A DNA stretch of 64,000 nt. Source: an uncultured Saprospiraceae bacterium. GTDB taxonomy: Bacteria; Bacteroidota; Bacteroidia; Chitinophagales; Saprospiraceae. The stretch lies in NCBI GenBank assembly GCA_938016265.1, contig CALLWB010000046.1, positions 56,153-120,152 on the forward strand, written 5' to 3'. The notes under the pieces are model-generated. The model did no database searches. It had not been told where the DNA came from and worked only from the letters and a program-made list of their open reading frames with translations. The position numbers were made by a program, and so were the translations under genes. Below, one piece after another: positions 52,085 through 61,700 of the stretch; the first letter of the stretch is position 1, and every line of letters begins with the position of its first letter.

Positions 52085-52300
52085 TTAAAACTCGTTAAGA
52101 ACTTCTAACATCTTGTCTTGAAAGTCGTAAAGATTGCCATCGACGGTCGCTCTGGTAGGGGTGTTTCTTGTAACTTTAGGAAAATCGACTAGATAATTCT
52201 GCCAGTTATGGGCTGTTAGCTGATTGATGATGGAGGCCTTCCTATAATTTCTGCTGGAGTCTATACGGTGAATTACAATTTTTAACTTGTTAGGGAACAT
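52085..52300 (-). CDS. Small hypothetical protein or gene remnant
   Basis: A 71-residue open frame with reasonably protein-like composition (starts MFPNKLKIVIHRIDSS, ends LYDFQDKMLEVLNEF) and no signal peptide. No family was recognised. It lies between the FG-GAP gene and the tRNA-Cys terminator without its own clear promoter, so it may be the C-terminal leftover of a larger gene. Confidence that it is expressed is low. Confidence 0.3.
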   Translation of the reverse strand: MFPNKLKIVIHRIDSSRNYRKASIINQLTAHNWQNYLVDFPKVTRNTPTRATVDGNLYDFQDKMLEVLNEF

Positions 52301-52321
52301 CTGTTAAAAAAACTGTTCCCA

Positions 52322-52361
52322 AAAAACAAAGTCCCTACAAGAGGTTATCTTATAGGGACTT
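52322..52361 (-). terminator. Terminator of tRNA-Cys
   Basis: Stem of 9 bp (AAGTCCCTA 52329-52337 with TAGGGACTT 52353-52361) extended by four more pairs after one mismatch, with a T-tract on the minus strand. It lies 15 bp after the tRNA 3' end. Confidence 0.8.
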
Positions 52362-52375
52362 GTTAAAAACAATTG

Positions 52376-52446
52376 AGGTCGGTAGCGGATTTGAACCGCT
52401 GTACGAGCTTTTGCAGAGCCCTGCCTAACCGCTCGGCCAACCGACC
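52376..52446 (-). tRNA. tRNA-Cys (GCA)
   Basis: On the minus strand a full cloverleaf can be drawn. The acceptor GGTCGGT pairs with ACCGACC, the D-arm region is GGCCGAGCGGTTAGGC, the anticodon loop CTGCAAA carries GCA, and the T-arm is AGCGG-TTCAAAT-CCGCT. The discriminator base is U, as required for tRNA-Cys. CCA is not encoded. Confidence 0.95.
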
Positions 52447-52570
52447 TGATTAGCGGACGACAAATATAAGAGACTTTTACAAACAGACCTAAAAAAATCT
52501 ACTTTATTTGTCGATACTTTCTTTTAACTGTTTTATTGGGCGATTAGTTCCCTTAAACAAATTCTATTTT

Positions 52571-53701
52571 TTACCAGCTTCCGCTTGCTCCTCCGCCACT
52601 CGAACTTCCGCCACCAAAGCTGGACGAGCTCGAAGAAGAACTTCCAAATGAAGAACCAGAACTCGTGGTGTCCGCTATCACGGGTATCGTACGGAGTTCA
52701 TAATCTGTGTGTCCACAATTTTTGCAATTGTAGTCTAAACGTCTGGTACCTGTGCTGTACTTTGTAGCATGTTGTACCACTGTTTTTGTGGTAATGAGTG
52801 TGCGGAACCCACAGTTATCGCAGTTGGAGTGCTTGTTGAACCACCTTTTGTAGCGGTTGATTTCCAAATGATCGCAATAGGTGCAGAGCCATACATCGTA
52901 ATCGACAGACTTCAGGTATTCTTCCAGAACTTGGCCGCCTTCCAGGTGTTCATCATCTCGATCTTCAGGCAGTTTTTCCATTTTATTGGTACAAACACTG
53001 CAATTTCTTGGTCTTCTTCGATACAGCCAGGTACCTAGGAAGACAAATGGCAACACAAAAATGGTGTAGAGCAATTTGGGTATTCTGGAATACCAGGGGC
53101 CTTTCTGGGCACTGGTTGTTTCTTCTCGGTAGTTGTTGGTGGGTGATTTGGAGGTAGGGGCGTTGTTGATTGAAGAGGGATTTCTTAGTGTATTAATCAC
53201 CCGATTTACCCCCATTAGAATTCCCTGGTCATAGCGTCCACTTTTAAATTGGGGAATGAAGACCCCATCTATAATGCTTTTCATCTTGGTGTCCCATGCA
53301 CTCGAATAACCGGCTCCTAGTTCGATTCTCATTTTTCTGTCCAGTTCTGAAACGACGATGAGCACGCCGTTGTTTTTCAGGGAGTCGCCAATTTTCCAGT
53401 TGTTAAATAATTGGGTCGCAAAGTAGTCGACACTTGAAGACGGACCATAGTCCGAGACTTTTTTGATAGTGAGGACGGACAGCTCAATTCCATTTGTATT
53501 TTTTAGTTGGAGGATTTGTTGTCTGATGGACTGTTCTTTTTCTGGCGGGATTAACTCTGCGTAATCATTAACGTAAAGTTCTTTAAAATCAGGTAGTTGG
53601 AGGATTTGTGCATAGGAATCGGTACTGGTATATAGGAACATTCCAAGAACAAATACCAGGAAAAAAAAAGGGGAGAATGGTTGCTTCATGTTGTTTCGCA
53701 T
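52571..53701 (-). CDS. TPM-domain membrane protein with zinc ribbons
   Basis: A 376-residue protein; the second ATG at 53689 is an alternative start. It has a signal peptide (PFFFLVFVLGMFLY, cleaved near SYAQ). The periplasmic TPM domain (about 35-170) contains VNDYAELIPPEKEQ, NNGVLIVVSELDRKMRIELG and IDGVFIPQFKSGRYDQGI. One membrane helix lies near 210-228, then a cytoplasmic region with four CxxC pairs (CSVC, CTYC, CDNC, CKNC) that likely form zinc ribbons. The C-terminus is Ser/Gly-rich (GGGSSSGGGASGSW), typical of YgcG-like TPM proteins. The family links to photosystem repair in plants (Psb32/TLP18.3) and to membrane stress in bacteria. The exact role is unknown. Confidence 0.82.
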   Translation of the reverse strand: MRNNMKQPFSPFFFLVFVLGMFLYTSTDSYAQILQLPDFKELYVNDYAELIPPEKEQSIRQQILQLKNTNGIELSVLTIKKVSDYGPSSSVDYFATQLFNNWKIGDSLKNNGVLIVVSELDRKMRIELGAGYSSAWDTKMKSIIDGVFIPQFKSGRYDQGILMGVNRVINTLRNPSSINNAPTSKSPTNNYREETTSAQKGPWYSRIPKLLYTIFVLPFVFLGTWLYRRRPRNCSVCTNKMEKLPEDRDDEHLEGGQVLEEYLKSVDYDVWLCTYCDHLEINRYKRWFNKHSNCDNCGFRTLITTKTVVQHATKYSTGTRRLDYNCKNCGHTDYELRTIPVIADTTSSGSSFGSSSSSSSSFGGGSSSGGGASGSW

Positions 53702-54121
53702 AGTTGTTTAGTTTTATAACTTGCAATTTCAAAGTTAAGTTCAATTAAGGAAAAATAGTAGCCGGCAGTTGTTTAATAAAAAAACTTTAACCCATTCAAA
53801 AAAATTATCAAAGATTGATTTGATGTCGATACCTTTTATATGCAAATAACTACTTACCACCTTTCATAGATACCAAAATCTACCTTCCTAGCGTTCTATA
53901 TAAGGTACTTGCAAACACATACATTGCTGTATTGGATAACCATTCCGATTCAGTATTTGATTTATTCACAAAGGGTTGTTTCAATTTATAAAATAAAAAT
54001 TATAAGATTAAAATGACTCAAAGGCAACGGATTTAAAAAGAGAAGCGTTATCTTAATATCTCAACGGAAATACCACGTTGAGAATGATTTCTTTAAAACC
54101 ATTGCACTAATCATTTTTTAG
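53702..54121. other. Divergent intergenic region upstream of the ECF sigma gene
   Basis: AT-rich, no gene recognised. It must hold the promoters of the TPM gene and of the sigma-factor operon. No clear TAnnTTTG box was found near 54122, which would allow an alternative-sigma promoter. Confidence 0.45.
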
Positions 54122-54685
54122 ATGGACATTGCTTTAGATTTGCAAAATCAGGAACACACACTAATCACCGCCTGCATGAGACAGGAGCGCTGGGCTCAGC
54201 ATAAACTATATGAAGAGCACTATGGCAAGATGATGGGTGTATGTATGCGTTATGCAAACAATCGAGAAGACGCAAGAGACATATTGCATGAAGGTTTTAT
54301 CAAAGTATTTAAAAATCTACGATCGTATAAACCGGGAACTTCATTATCCGCTTGGATTCGCAGAATCATGGTCAATACTTCTATTGATTTTTATCGAAAA
54401 TCTGTTAGACGACGTACAGAAGATATAGAGCATGCACAATATGCTCCTAGTTCTGATGTAAGTGCAGTCAGTCAGTGCTCCGAACGTGAAATACTAGAAG
54501 CCGTGCAACAACTATCTCCTGTTTATCGTACAGTATTTAACCTGTACGTAATAGAAGGATATCCGCACAAAGATATCGCTGCACAACTTGGAATTACAGA
54601 AAGTACTTCCAGATCAAATTTACTAAAAGCACGAGTGAAACTACAAGGTATCCTCGCTACAAAATATTCAGAATATGGAAAATAA
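54122..54685 (+). CDS. ECF-type RNA polymerase sigma factor
   Basis: A 187-residue sigma-70 family ECF factor. Region 2 is around 28-95 (YEEHYGKMMGVCMRYANN, DILHEGFIKVFKNL, AWIRRIMVNTSIDFYR) and region 4 around 125-178 (LSPVYRTVFNLYVIEGYPH, IAAQLGITESTSRSNL, ARVKL). It recruits RNA polymerase to a small regulon. Its last codons overlap the start of the next gene by 11 bp, so the two are translationally coupled, and the downstream product is the likely anti-sigma partner. Confidence 0.95.
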   Translation: MDIALDLQNQEHTLITACMRQERWAQHKLYEEHYGKMMGVCMRYANNREDARDILHEGFIKVFKNLRSYKPGTSLSAWIRRIMVNTSIDFYRKSVRRRTEDIEHAQYAPSSDVSAVSQCSEREILEAVQQLSPVYRTVFNLYVIEGYPHKDIAAQLGITESTSRSNLLKARVKLQGILATKYSEYGK

Positions 54686-56036
54686 TTACATGGACAAGTT
54701 GGTGCAAGGCGCCTTGAAAGACATGGAGGTGTCTTATCGGCCTGAGGACTGGGATTTGATGAATAGCCGACTTGATGAAGAACGCCGGGCTACTGGGAAA
54801 CTATTCTTCTTCAAGACAATGGAGCTGGCGGTCCTGCTGGTTGCGGTCTGGTCTATTTTCCAATTTATGCAATACAATAATTCAAATGTTTCAACAGTAA
54901 ACCACACTACCTCCCCTGCCCTAAAAATTAATGAAGACAACCTTAATAAAAATTCAATCGAGACGGTACCTAATGAAACCCTCCGTCCTGACCTTAATAA
55001 TGCTAATGCTAAAAAGAAGAAAGCTACTCCTAAAGTAATTTATGACAAGCCAATCGCTGCTGCATCACCCAAATTAGTTGATCCTGTATCTGTTTATAAT
55101 CAGGACAACATGGTTGCTAGCAAAGAGATGACTGCGCCTGTCGCCCAAACAGTTGCCAATCGCACTGTTGTTAAGAATTTGGCTTCCCCAATATTTGACC
55201 GACCAGTCCAGAACAGTCCAGCCACTTCCACTATTCAGGAAGTTGCCGCTGCTCCTACTGCCAGTCCGATAAAGGAGATTGCTACTACTGTTCCTGTTGT
55301 TTTGGAGAAAATGACCCCGCTGGAAACTATTCCAAATAAGTTTGCCAGTGTAGAATGGAACCATGACCTGGATTTGAAAAATGATGATTTACCGACTTAC
55401 GATTTCTCCGGCGATCCCCTTCCTAAAATTAAAAAGTCACTGCCTTTCCATATTCGTGCGTTTTTCTCGCCGGATATGAATATTAAAAAGGACGACAATA
55501 GCATGGGGTTTGCCGCGGGAGCGTTGGTGTCCAAAGAGCTATCTGACCGAGTGCAAATTGGGACCGGACTTAGTTACAACTACAAGCAGTTTAAATACAT
55601 TGCTGGTGAGTTGACTTCTCCTGCAGAAGCTCCAATGCAACTGATGGGAATCACTCAACACCAGGTAGAGATTCCACTTAATCTGGAGTTTACGATCAAA
55701 GAATCCATCAACTGGCGACCATTTTTTGTAGCTGGTGTTTCTGGAAATTTTGTTCTGCACACCAAGTACGACTATGACCTGGTCAACTATCAAGGACAAC
55801 CTTCTGAATTGGAGTTTGCTTATCCTGATGACACGAAAGGAATTTTGAATGGTGGCAACTTTAAATCTAATAGCTATGCGACTGCAAACCTAGGAATTGG
55901 TCTGGAGCGTAAATTAGATAATAACCTCCACTTATTTATCTTGCCTACCTTCAAATATGCACTTTCAGGAATAGGTCCTAATGATGAAAAAACCAATACG
56001 TTCTCTCTTGTAATGGGAGCCAGAGCGACTTTATAA
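54675..56036 (+). CDS. Anti-sigma-like N-terminus fused to outer-membrane-type beta-barrel
   Basis: A 453-residue protein. Residues 1-40 resemble the short cytoplasmic segment of Bacteroidetes anti-sigma-like proteins (VSYRPEDWDLMNSRLDEE). One membrane helix follows (about 44-66, FFFKTMELAVLLVAVWSIF). The next 180 residues are a low-complexity Ala/Pro/Thr-rich linker that could cross the periplasm. From about 250 to the end the protein is rich in beta strands with a PorT/OmpW-like barrel pattern (IGTGLSYNYKQF, LNLEFTIKESINWRPFF, SLVMGARATL). This suggests a protein tethered in the inner membrane that reaches the outer membrane and controls the sigma factor encoded just upstream. The barrel call is from strand pattern only. 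Confidence 0.7.
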   Translation: MENNYMDKLVQGALKDMEVSYRPEDWDLMNSRLDEERRATGKLFFFKTMELAVLLVAVWSIFQFMQYNNSNVSTVNHTTSPALKINEDNLNKNSIETVPNETLRPDLNNANAKKKKATPKVIYDKPIAAASPKLVDPVSVYNQDNMVASKEMTAPVAQTVANRTVVKNLASPIFDRPVQNSPATSTIQEVAAAPTASPIKEIATTVPVVLEKMTPLETIPNKFASVEWNHDLDLKNDDLPTYDFSGDPLPKIKKSLPFHIRAFFSPDMNIKKDDNSMGFAAGALVSKELSDRVQIGTGLSYNYKQFKYIAGELTSPAEAPMQLMGITQHQVEIPLNLEFTIKESINWRPFFVAGVSGNFVLHTKYDYDLVNYQGQPSELEFAYPDDTKGILNGGNFKSNSYATANLGIGLERKLDNNLHLFILPTFKYALSGIGPNDEKTNTFSLVMGARATL

Positions 56037-56074
56037 AATGTAACGTTTTTTTAAATTATTTCGAGTTTAGAGTT

Positions 56075-56111
56075 ATGCAGTTTTTCCGCACGGAGAAACT
56101 GCATTTTTTTT
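56075..56111 (+). terminator. Rho-independent terminator of the sigma operon
   Basis: A 9-bp perfect stem (ATGCAGTTT 56075-56083, AAACTGCAT 56096-56104) followed by eight T. Confidence 0.85.
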
Positions 56112-56273
56112 GGTTAATGCTGGATTAGAAAATGGTTATTTGTTATCGGATAATTGGTTAATGGTGGTGGAGTGACATTCCTAATCATAAAGAGTTAATA
56201 AAAACATAATCTTTCCCCATCAAAGAAAAAAATAAAAAAGAAACCGCATATTCCAATAGAAAAATAAATTTCT

Positions 56274-56936
56274 ATGCTAGTGAATCTTTCTGAACAAGAC
56301 TCGCCCCTTCCTAATCAAGGACTCAAAAAACTGGAAATTGGTGCGGTAGTATTGACCGGATTATTAAAAATCCCGTTGATGAATTGGTGGGATTTAAAAC
56401 TGCCGTACATCCTGAGTGTCATTTTGTTTTGGAGTGGCTATCTGTATTGGCGAACGCGTAAAAATCCTTCCTTTTTTCGCGAAGTAGGGTTTTCAAAAGT
56501 CAATCATTGGCAAACCTTTAAGATGCTAACGCCCCTTGCGCTTCTAAGCCTATTGGTTTTTGCGCTAATTGGGTATTCTAAGGGCTATTTGCTTTTGAAT
56601 TGGCATATCTTACCGATCGTATTACTCTACCCCGTTTGGGGGCTGCTCCAGCAGTTCCTTGTGGTAGGTATTGTCGCTGGCAATCTATCGGATTTGAATA
56701 GGTATTCTACATTTTGGATCGTTGGGATCACGGCGTTTATTTTTGGAATTGTGCATTATCCATTTCCTATACTAATGGCAGGGACTTTCTTATTGGCTAT
56801 ACTCTACACGTTGTTGTATTTGAGGTGGAGAAACCTTTGGTGGCTCGGATTTTACCACGGAATAGTCGGGTGTTTCTTCTACTTTTATGTAATGGGAAAG
56901 GACCCTTACGCTGAGTTAATGTTATTGTTTGGATAA
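56274..56936 (+). CDS. CPBP/CAAX-type membrane protein lacking the EE motif
   Basis: 220 residues with about six membrane helices, resembling the CPBP (Rce1-like) intramembrane protease family. The motif-1 position reads WGLLQQFLVVGI, with Q126-Q127 in place of the usual EExxxR glutamates. Motif 2 keeps its histidine (FGIVHYPF, H161), and motif 3 has FYHGIVG (H195) with Gly where Asn or Asp is common. Some family members share the QQ form, and whether they are proteases is not known. It may act as a chaperone or transporter-like protein. Single gene. Confidence 0.65.
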   Translation: MLVNLSEQDSPLPNQGLKKLEIGAVVLTGLLKIPLMNWWDLKLPYILSVILFWSGYLYWRTRKNPSFFREVGFSKVNHWQTFKMLTPLALLSLLVFALIGYSKGYLLLNWHILPIVLLYPVWGLLQQFLVVGIVAGNLSDLNRYSTFWIVGITAFIFGIVHYPFPILMAGTFLLAILYTLLYLRWRNLWWLGFYHGIVGCFFYFYVMGKDPYAELMLLFG

Positions 56937-57219
56937 TAATCTGGTTGAAAATCCCCAGACAGATCCCAAAGCCCCTCCTAACTTGCTCCAGGTCTGACTG
57001 GGGTGAACCATCTTTATCTACTTGATTATTGAAATCAGCAGTACAGGAGTCATCTCAAAACAACTTGAGTTGCTCCCAGGTAAATGATTGATTGCTTAGG
57101 CAAGGTTCGTTAAAATCGAACTTGCATACTAATGTAGGGGGGAGTACTATTAAGCATGCAATATGAAAAAAACTACAATATATTTCACTATATTTCAAAA
57201 AATAAAGTGACATATTATT
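56937..57219. other. Intergenic region with a long-loop hairpin
   Basis: Only the hairpin listed next and the upstream region of the GNAT gene were recognised. Confidence 0.4.
56953..57003. repeat. Inverted repeat after the CPBP gene
   Basis: Arms 56953-56965 and 56991-57003 (CCCCAG.CAGA with TCTG.CTGGGG) pair at 12 of 13 positions around a 25-nt loop. No T-tract follows, so it is not a typical terminator. Confidence 0.6.
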
Positions 57220-57663
57220 ATGAGCTATCAAGTAAGAAAGGCCTTAAAAAAAGACATGCCTGCCCTCCTCCATTTAGTAACTGAACTTGCTATTTATGAG
57301 AAAGAACCAACGGCAGTTACCGCCACGCTAAAAGACTATGAGCAAAACTTTGAGGATGGAATTTTCGACGCTATTGTAGCAGAACAGGAGGGCACTGTAA
57401 TTGGTATGGCATTGTTTTTCATGACATATTCTACTTGGAAAGGCCGCATGCTCTATTTGGAAGATTTTGTAGTCACGCAGTCTCACCGACGTACAGGCGT
57501 CGGCAAATTGATCTTTGAAGCCGTCCTGGAGGAAGCAAAAAAACTAGACGCCAAAAGAATGAAATGGCAAGTACTCGACTGGAATGAACCGGCCATCAAA
57601 TTTTATGAAAAGTACGAGGCAACGATGGATGGCGAGTGGTTGAATTGTGATCTGTATTTTTGA
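57220..57663 (+). CDS. GNAT acetyltransferase, spermidine/diamine acetyltransferase-like
   Basis: A 147-residue cytosolic acetyltransferase using acetyl-CoA. It starts with the GNAT pattern VRKALKKDMPALLHLV; LYLEDFVVTQSHRRTGVGK is the acetyl-CoA-binding motif A, and KWQVLDWNEPAIKFYEKYEA matches SSAT-like enzymes, which acetylate spermidine/spermine or related amines. Length fits that subfamily (about 150-170). The substrate is inferred from similarity only; thialysine and other small amines are possible. It converges with the MscS-like gene, with a structured hairpin between them. Confidence 0.85.
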   Translation: MSYQVRKALKKDMPALLHLVTELAIYEKEPTAVTATLKDYEQNFEDGIFDAIVAEQEGTVIGMALFFMTYSTWKGRMLYLEDFVVTQSHRRTGVGKLIFEAVLEEAKKLDAKRMKWQVLDWNEPAIKFYEKYEATMDGEWLNCDLYF

Positions 57664-57664
57664 G

Positions 57665-57747
57665 TGTTGCTTGCCTTCCTAAGCGTAAGCAGGTAGACCG
57701 AGCAATCCCTTTAGGCTTAGTAGTCTCTGAGTGAGCAAGCAGCAACA
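57665..57747. repeat. Compound hairpin between convergent GNAT and MscS genes
   Basis: TGTTGC..TTGC (57665-57674) pairs with GCAAGCAGCAACA (57735-57747), with a 3-nt bulge. Inside, CTAAGC (57679-57684) pairs with GCTTAG (57715-57720). It may stop transcription from both sides or be a repeat-derived element. Confidence 0.6.
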
Positions 57748-57750
57748 GCA

Positions 57751-58779
57751 CTAAAAAACTTCATCCGCTTTAATAATCTCCGCCTCCAGCAATTCACGGA
57801 TCACAATCTCGGTAAGATCACTTTTGAAGACAAACTCGTGGCGGATATCCATCACATACGCTTTCAGGCGCATTTTCAAATAGGACCGACGTTCCTTGAC
57901 CTCATTGAAAAACAATACCGTGATCGGTTTATTCAAGTAGATATAAGAGGACACTTGAGCAGCTTCCAGAGCAATCTCTCTTACCCGTTGTGTATTTACT
58001 GTGATTGGCAAATAGATCTCGGCGACTACCTGGCAATTCGTTTCTCCGACATTGGAATTGGAGAGGGAGGAGTTCATCATTTCACTGTTTGGTATGGAGA
58101 CCAGAGAATCATCTGGAGTGACAATACGGGTAGACCGAAGTCCGATTTCGACCACCTCCCCATAGTAAGACCCGACCTCAATTTTGTCTCCTACAATAAA
58201 CGGTCGATCAAGGAGAATCATTAATCCACCAAAAATATTTTTCAGAATATCCTGCGACGCAAAACCGATGGCAATACCAAAGGACGTAGCAAGCGCAACA
58301 ATTGCCTGAAAAGGAGGCTTGAAGATCCCTGCTACCATAATATACAACACCATCGTCCAACTCAAAATCCGAAAAATAGGAACCAGCCCTTTTATCGTAA
58401 TCCGATAGTTGGTGCTCCGCTCCGACATATAATACATCAACCGCGTACAAATCCCGATGGTGAAATAAGAAAACACCCCAAACAGCAGGGCCGTTATGAT
58501 CTTACCCCAGGAAAACAACTCCCAGGGATTAAATGCCTTTACCTCTTCCTTTGGAGTTGTAGGCGGTCCATCTGGCAATAAACTAAAGTCTCCATTCCCA
58601 TTATTTGTAATGGCGGCTGGCTGATTATTATTGATGATAATGTTGATGACATTAGAATCGGGCGTAGTGACCTGATAAGTAGCAGGGGCAACTTTTGTGG
58701 AGTCTGTCTGCGCTTTCAAAACTAGAGGAAGAAGCAACAGGCAACTGCACCAAACTATGATAATTCTTGTATTCCTCAT
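57751..58779 (-). CDS. Mechanosensitive ion channel, MscS family
   Basis: 342 residues. A signal-peptide-like N-terminus (IIIVWCSCLLLLPLVLKAQ) precedes a periplasmic Pro/Asn-rich stretch. Three to four membrane helices lie around 90-185. The pore helix and following beta domain are clear: ALATSFGIAIGFASQDILKN, GGLMILLDRPFIVGDKIEVG, YYGEVVEIGLRSTRIVTPD and SIPNSEMMNSSLSN. A C-terminal alpha/beta domain ends the protein. MscS channels open under membrane tension to release solutes after hypo-osmotic shock. The ATG follows directly after the stop of the upstream 1041-residue gene with no gap, so the two form one operon and are probably functionally linked. Confidence 0.93.
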   Translation of the reverse strand: MRNTRIIIVWCSCLLLLPLVLKAQTDSTKVAPATYQVTTPDSNVINIIINNNQPAAITNNGNGDFSLLPDGPPTTPKEEVKAFNPWELFSWGKIITALLFGVFSYFTIGICTRLMYYMSERSTNYRITIKGLVPIFRILSWTMVLYIMVAGIFKPPFQAIVALATSFGIAIGFASQDILKNIFGGLMILLDRPFIVGDKIEVGSYYGEVVEIGLRSTRIVTPDDSLVSIPNSEMMNSSLSNSNVGETNCQVVAEIYLPITVNTQRVREIALEAAQVSSYIYLNKPITVLFFNEVKERRSYLKMRLKAYVMDIRHEFVFKSDLTEIVIRELLEAEIIKADEVF

Positions 58780-61700
58780 TTAATGAATAATATTTTTTGC
58801 TTTCAGCAGTCGTACGATTGGCCGATACAAAAGCATATTTATTTCAAATAATCCATCATTGTTAAAAATGATCCCGTCATCCTGAAGCAACAGTAAATCG
58901 AGTTTTGCTTTTTCCAGGGAGAGGTGTTTTACCTCTGCTAGCTGTTCTACTGTCAATCCATCATGGACCAGCAGTTCATATAGTACAAATATTTTGTTGT
59001 TCGACAAGGAAGATAAAAATGAATAATCAGTATCCTGAAGACCTATAGTAATGGTATTTCCTTCTACTTTTCTTGTAGACCGAAGCCAGTACAAAATAGC
59101 CAGGCTAATATTACTTTGAGCATAATTATTAAGCCGTAAAAAATATTCTTCCTGTAGGAAACTTTGTTGTTCCAACTGCGGCATTTTCTTGTATTTCTTT
59201 CCTTCTTCCAACCGTTCTGTTGGTAAAAAATTCACTTCATATCCACTGACTCGATGCCGCTTCAAAATGGCATCGATCACGCCTTCATTTCCAAGCTGAC
59301 TCATTCGGACGACATAAGCAAAATAATCACTTACGTCCAATGTTTTATGCAAATAATCCCAGGAATGCAAGGTACATGAGGTAATCCAAAACACATTGGT
59401 ATTGGTTTTCGAAACGAGTTCAAACAACATTTTTAGTGCTCCAAAACCATTCACCATTTTGAGGAATAATTGCTGTAAATCTTCTAGCACAATAATCTGT
59501 TTATAGTCCAGATTATTCAAGTAGTCAATCACATCACCAATATTCTCCAGATCAGATTTTTCAAAACTCTTTCTAAGAAATTCCATAAACTCCTCTTCTC
59601 CAAGGATGACCTCTTCCATCACCGCTTTGATGATTCGGTACTTTGCTTTTTCCTTTCGAAGAAACATCAGAATTAGGGTAGAAATTCCTGCACCGCGTTC
59701 TGACACGACCACCACCGGAGCGTAAAACCCTTTGTTCCAATTGGTGTAGGCTTTTTTCATCTTCGCCATTTCCTTGGACCGTTGTTCGATAAAATTTTCG
59801 TCAGTAGCAGGTTCGAGTTTGAACAATCGTTGATAAACGAAAGGGAGTTTGGCAATTGCTGCTTGTGATTCTGCGTAATAATCGGCGATTTCTGTATCGA
59901 TAGCTGTCGGCGCTGGTTCAAGTCCCCAACGGATGATCAGTTCTTTGTATTTTGATTTCACCAACTTCCATTTGCTGACGATGAGGAAACCCATCATCGG
60001 AAGGGCATTTTTGAGATAATCCTGCACTTTGCCTTTTACCTCTTGAGTTGACTGCATGGCTTTTGCGGCCGCGAGTTTTGTTCTTAGCAGATTTATATTT
60101 TCCAATTCTTGCAAACTGCCTAGTTGGTCATTAAAATCGAGGGTTGTTTTTCTGAGGGATTTGGTGATGGGTTCGGAGAGCACGTGTAGTTCAGAATGGA
60201 TGTCTCTCATTCGTCCGAGTGCGCGGTCTAGCCCTTCCTTGGCAATTTCTTTTGCACTTTTATTTTCGGAATCTGGTTGCTGAAAAACAGCGATGGCCGA
60301 TTCCAAAGTAAACTCTACAATTTGATTTATTTCGGTGAGGAATTTTTGAATTTTGTTTAGCTCAACAAACAGTTCATTCCTGATCAATTTTGTTTCTCTG
60401 GAATATTTAGGAATGGTTTCATAAGCCACCATCGACCTCGGATTTACCCGATCCGAATCTGAAGCTGCCACTGGAAACCCTGGGGAATCCGACCGCAACA
60501 GCAACCTGCTTTCTGGAAGTTGCCCCGCTTTTTTGCTTAGATTTAATTCTGCCTGATTGACTAATTTGGGCAAATCCTGATTGATAATAAAATTGACGGT
60601 CTTGGGGATGAGGTTGGTGGTGAGGGATTTATGGACATTGATTTTTTCAGTCATCAGCATTTTTTTCAATGCATCTTCTTCCCCTTCAAAATTATCAATA
60701 GCATCCCTGGATTTGACAATAAAGTCGTTCAACTTCTGCAATTCCTCAATAATATTATTGTTGATTCGATTTTGATAAGTCCGTTCAACCCGAAAATATT
60801 CCTTAGAAGCTAGATACTTCATGGTCTTCAAATCGAGATGGTACAACCAAGTATCAATTTGGCAAATAATAGAGTTTACCCAGGTATCTTCTTTCGACTT
60901 AAACGTTTTTCGAATAGAAGATTTTCTCATCAACAAATTCTGATGGTTGTACTTGGATGGTAGCAATTCAACGGTGCCTACTTTTTCAAATTTACTTCCA
61001 AAATTCTTGAAGGTGATGACCAGGATTTCTTCAATTTTCTGTGGCAGCTGCTCTCTGAGTTCTTGTATTTGCTGTTTGATTCCCTTAATTGTGGGCTCGT
61101 AGTCTATTTTTATTGGGCGCACGGTTACTTCTTCGAGTTGCTGTTCTGGCATGACCAGATCTCCTTCCTCTACTGGGAGCTCGGCTTTAGCTAGCTCCTC
61201 TTCTATTGCCACAGCTTTCTTAGGCTGCGCTTCGGGAATATCGGCAGTATCGTAAATTTTGTCAATAAATACCTGATCGGTAGTAATCGTTAGTTCTTCC
61301 AGATGTAAAATAGCTTTAGCTATCTGTCGGTAAAAATCCTCATAACACTGATGCAGATTTAGCGCCAGGTCGTCTTTGAGGTGTACCTTTGCCAACGTTC
61401 TCATTGGAATGCGCTGCTTCCACTTTTTAGGCGGTCGTTTCTCTCCAAATAAATTGGTTACTCTAACTGGAAATTGGGAAATCTGGTAAAAAAATATTTT
61501 GGCCATTTTCAGCCCTCGAAGTGGGAACTTGTCTTCTGATGTTAGTTGGAACTGCTCTGGTTTTTGGTTTTGGACAATCACTGTGTCAAATGTGTCGAGG
61601 TATTCATTCAAAGAATGAAAAAGCTCCTCAAACTCTTCCTCAAATTCGTCAGGAAAAAATTGTGCTTTCAGCTTTTCCAGCAAGCCATGTATTTTCTGCT

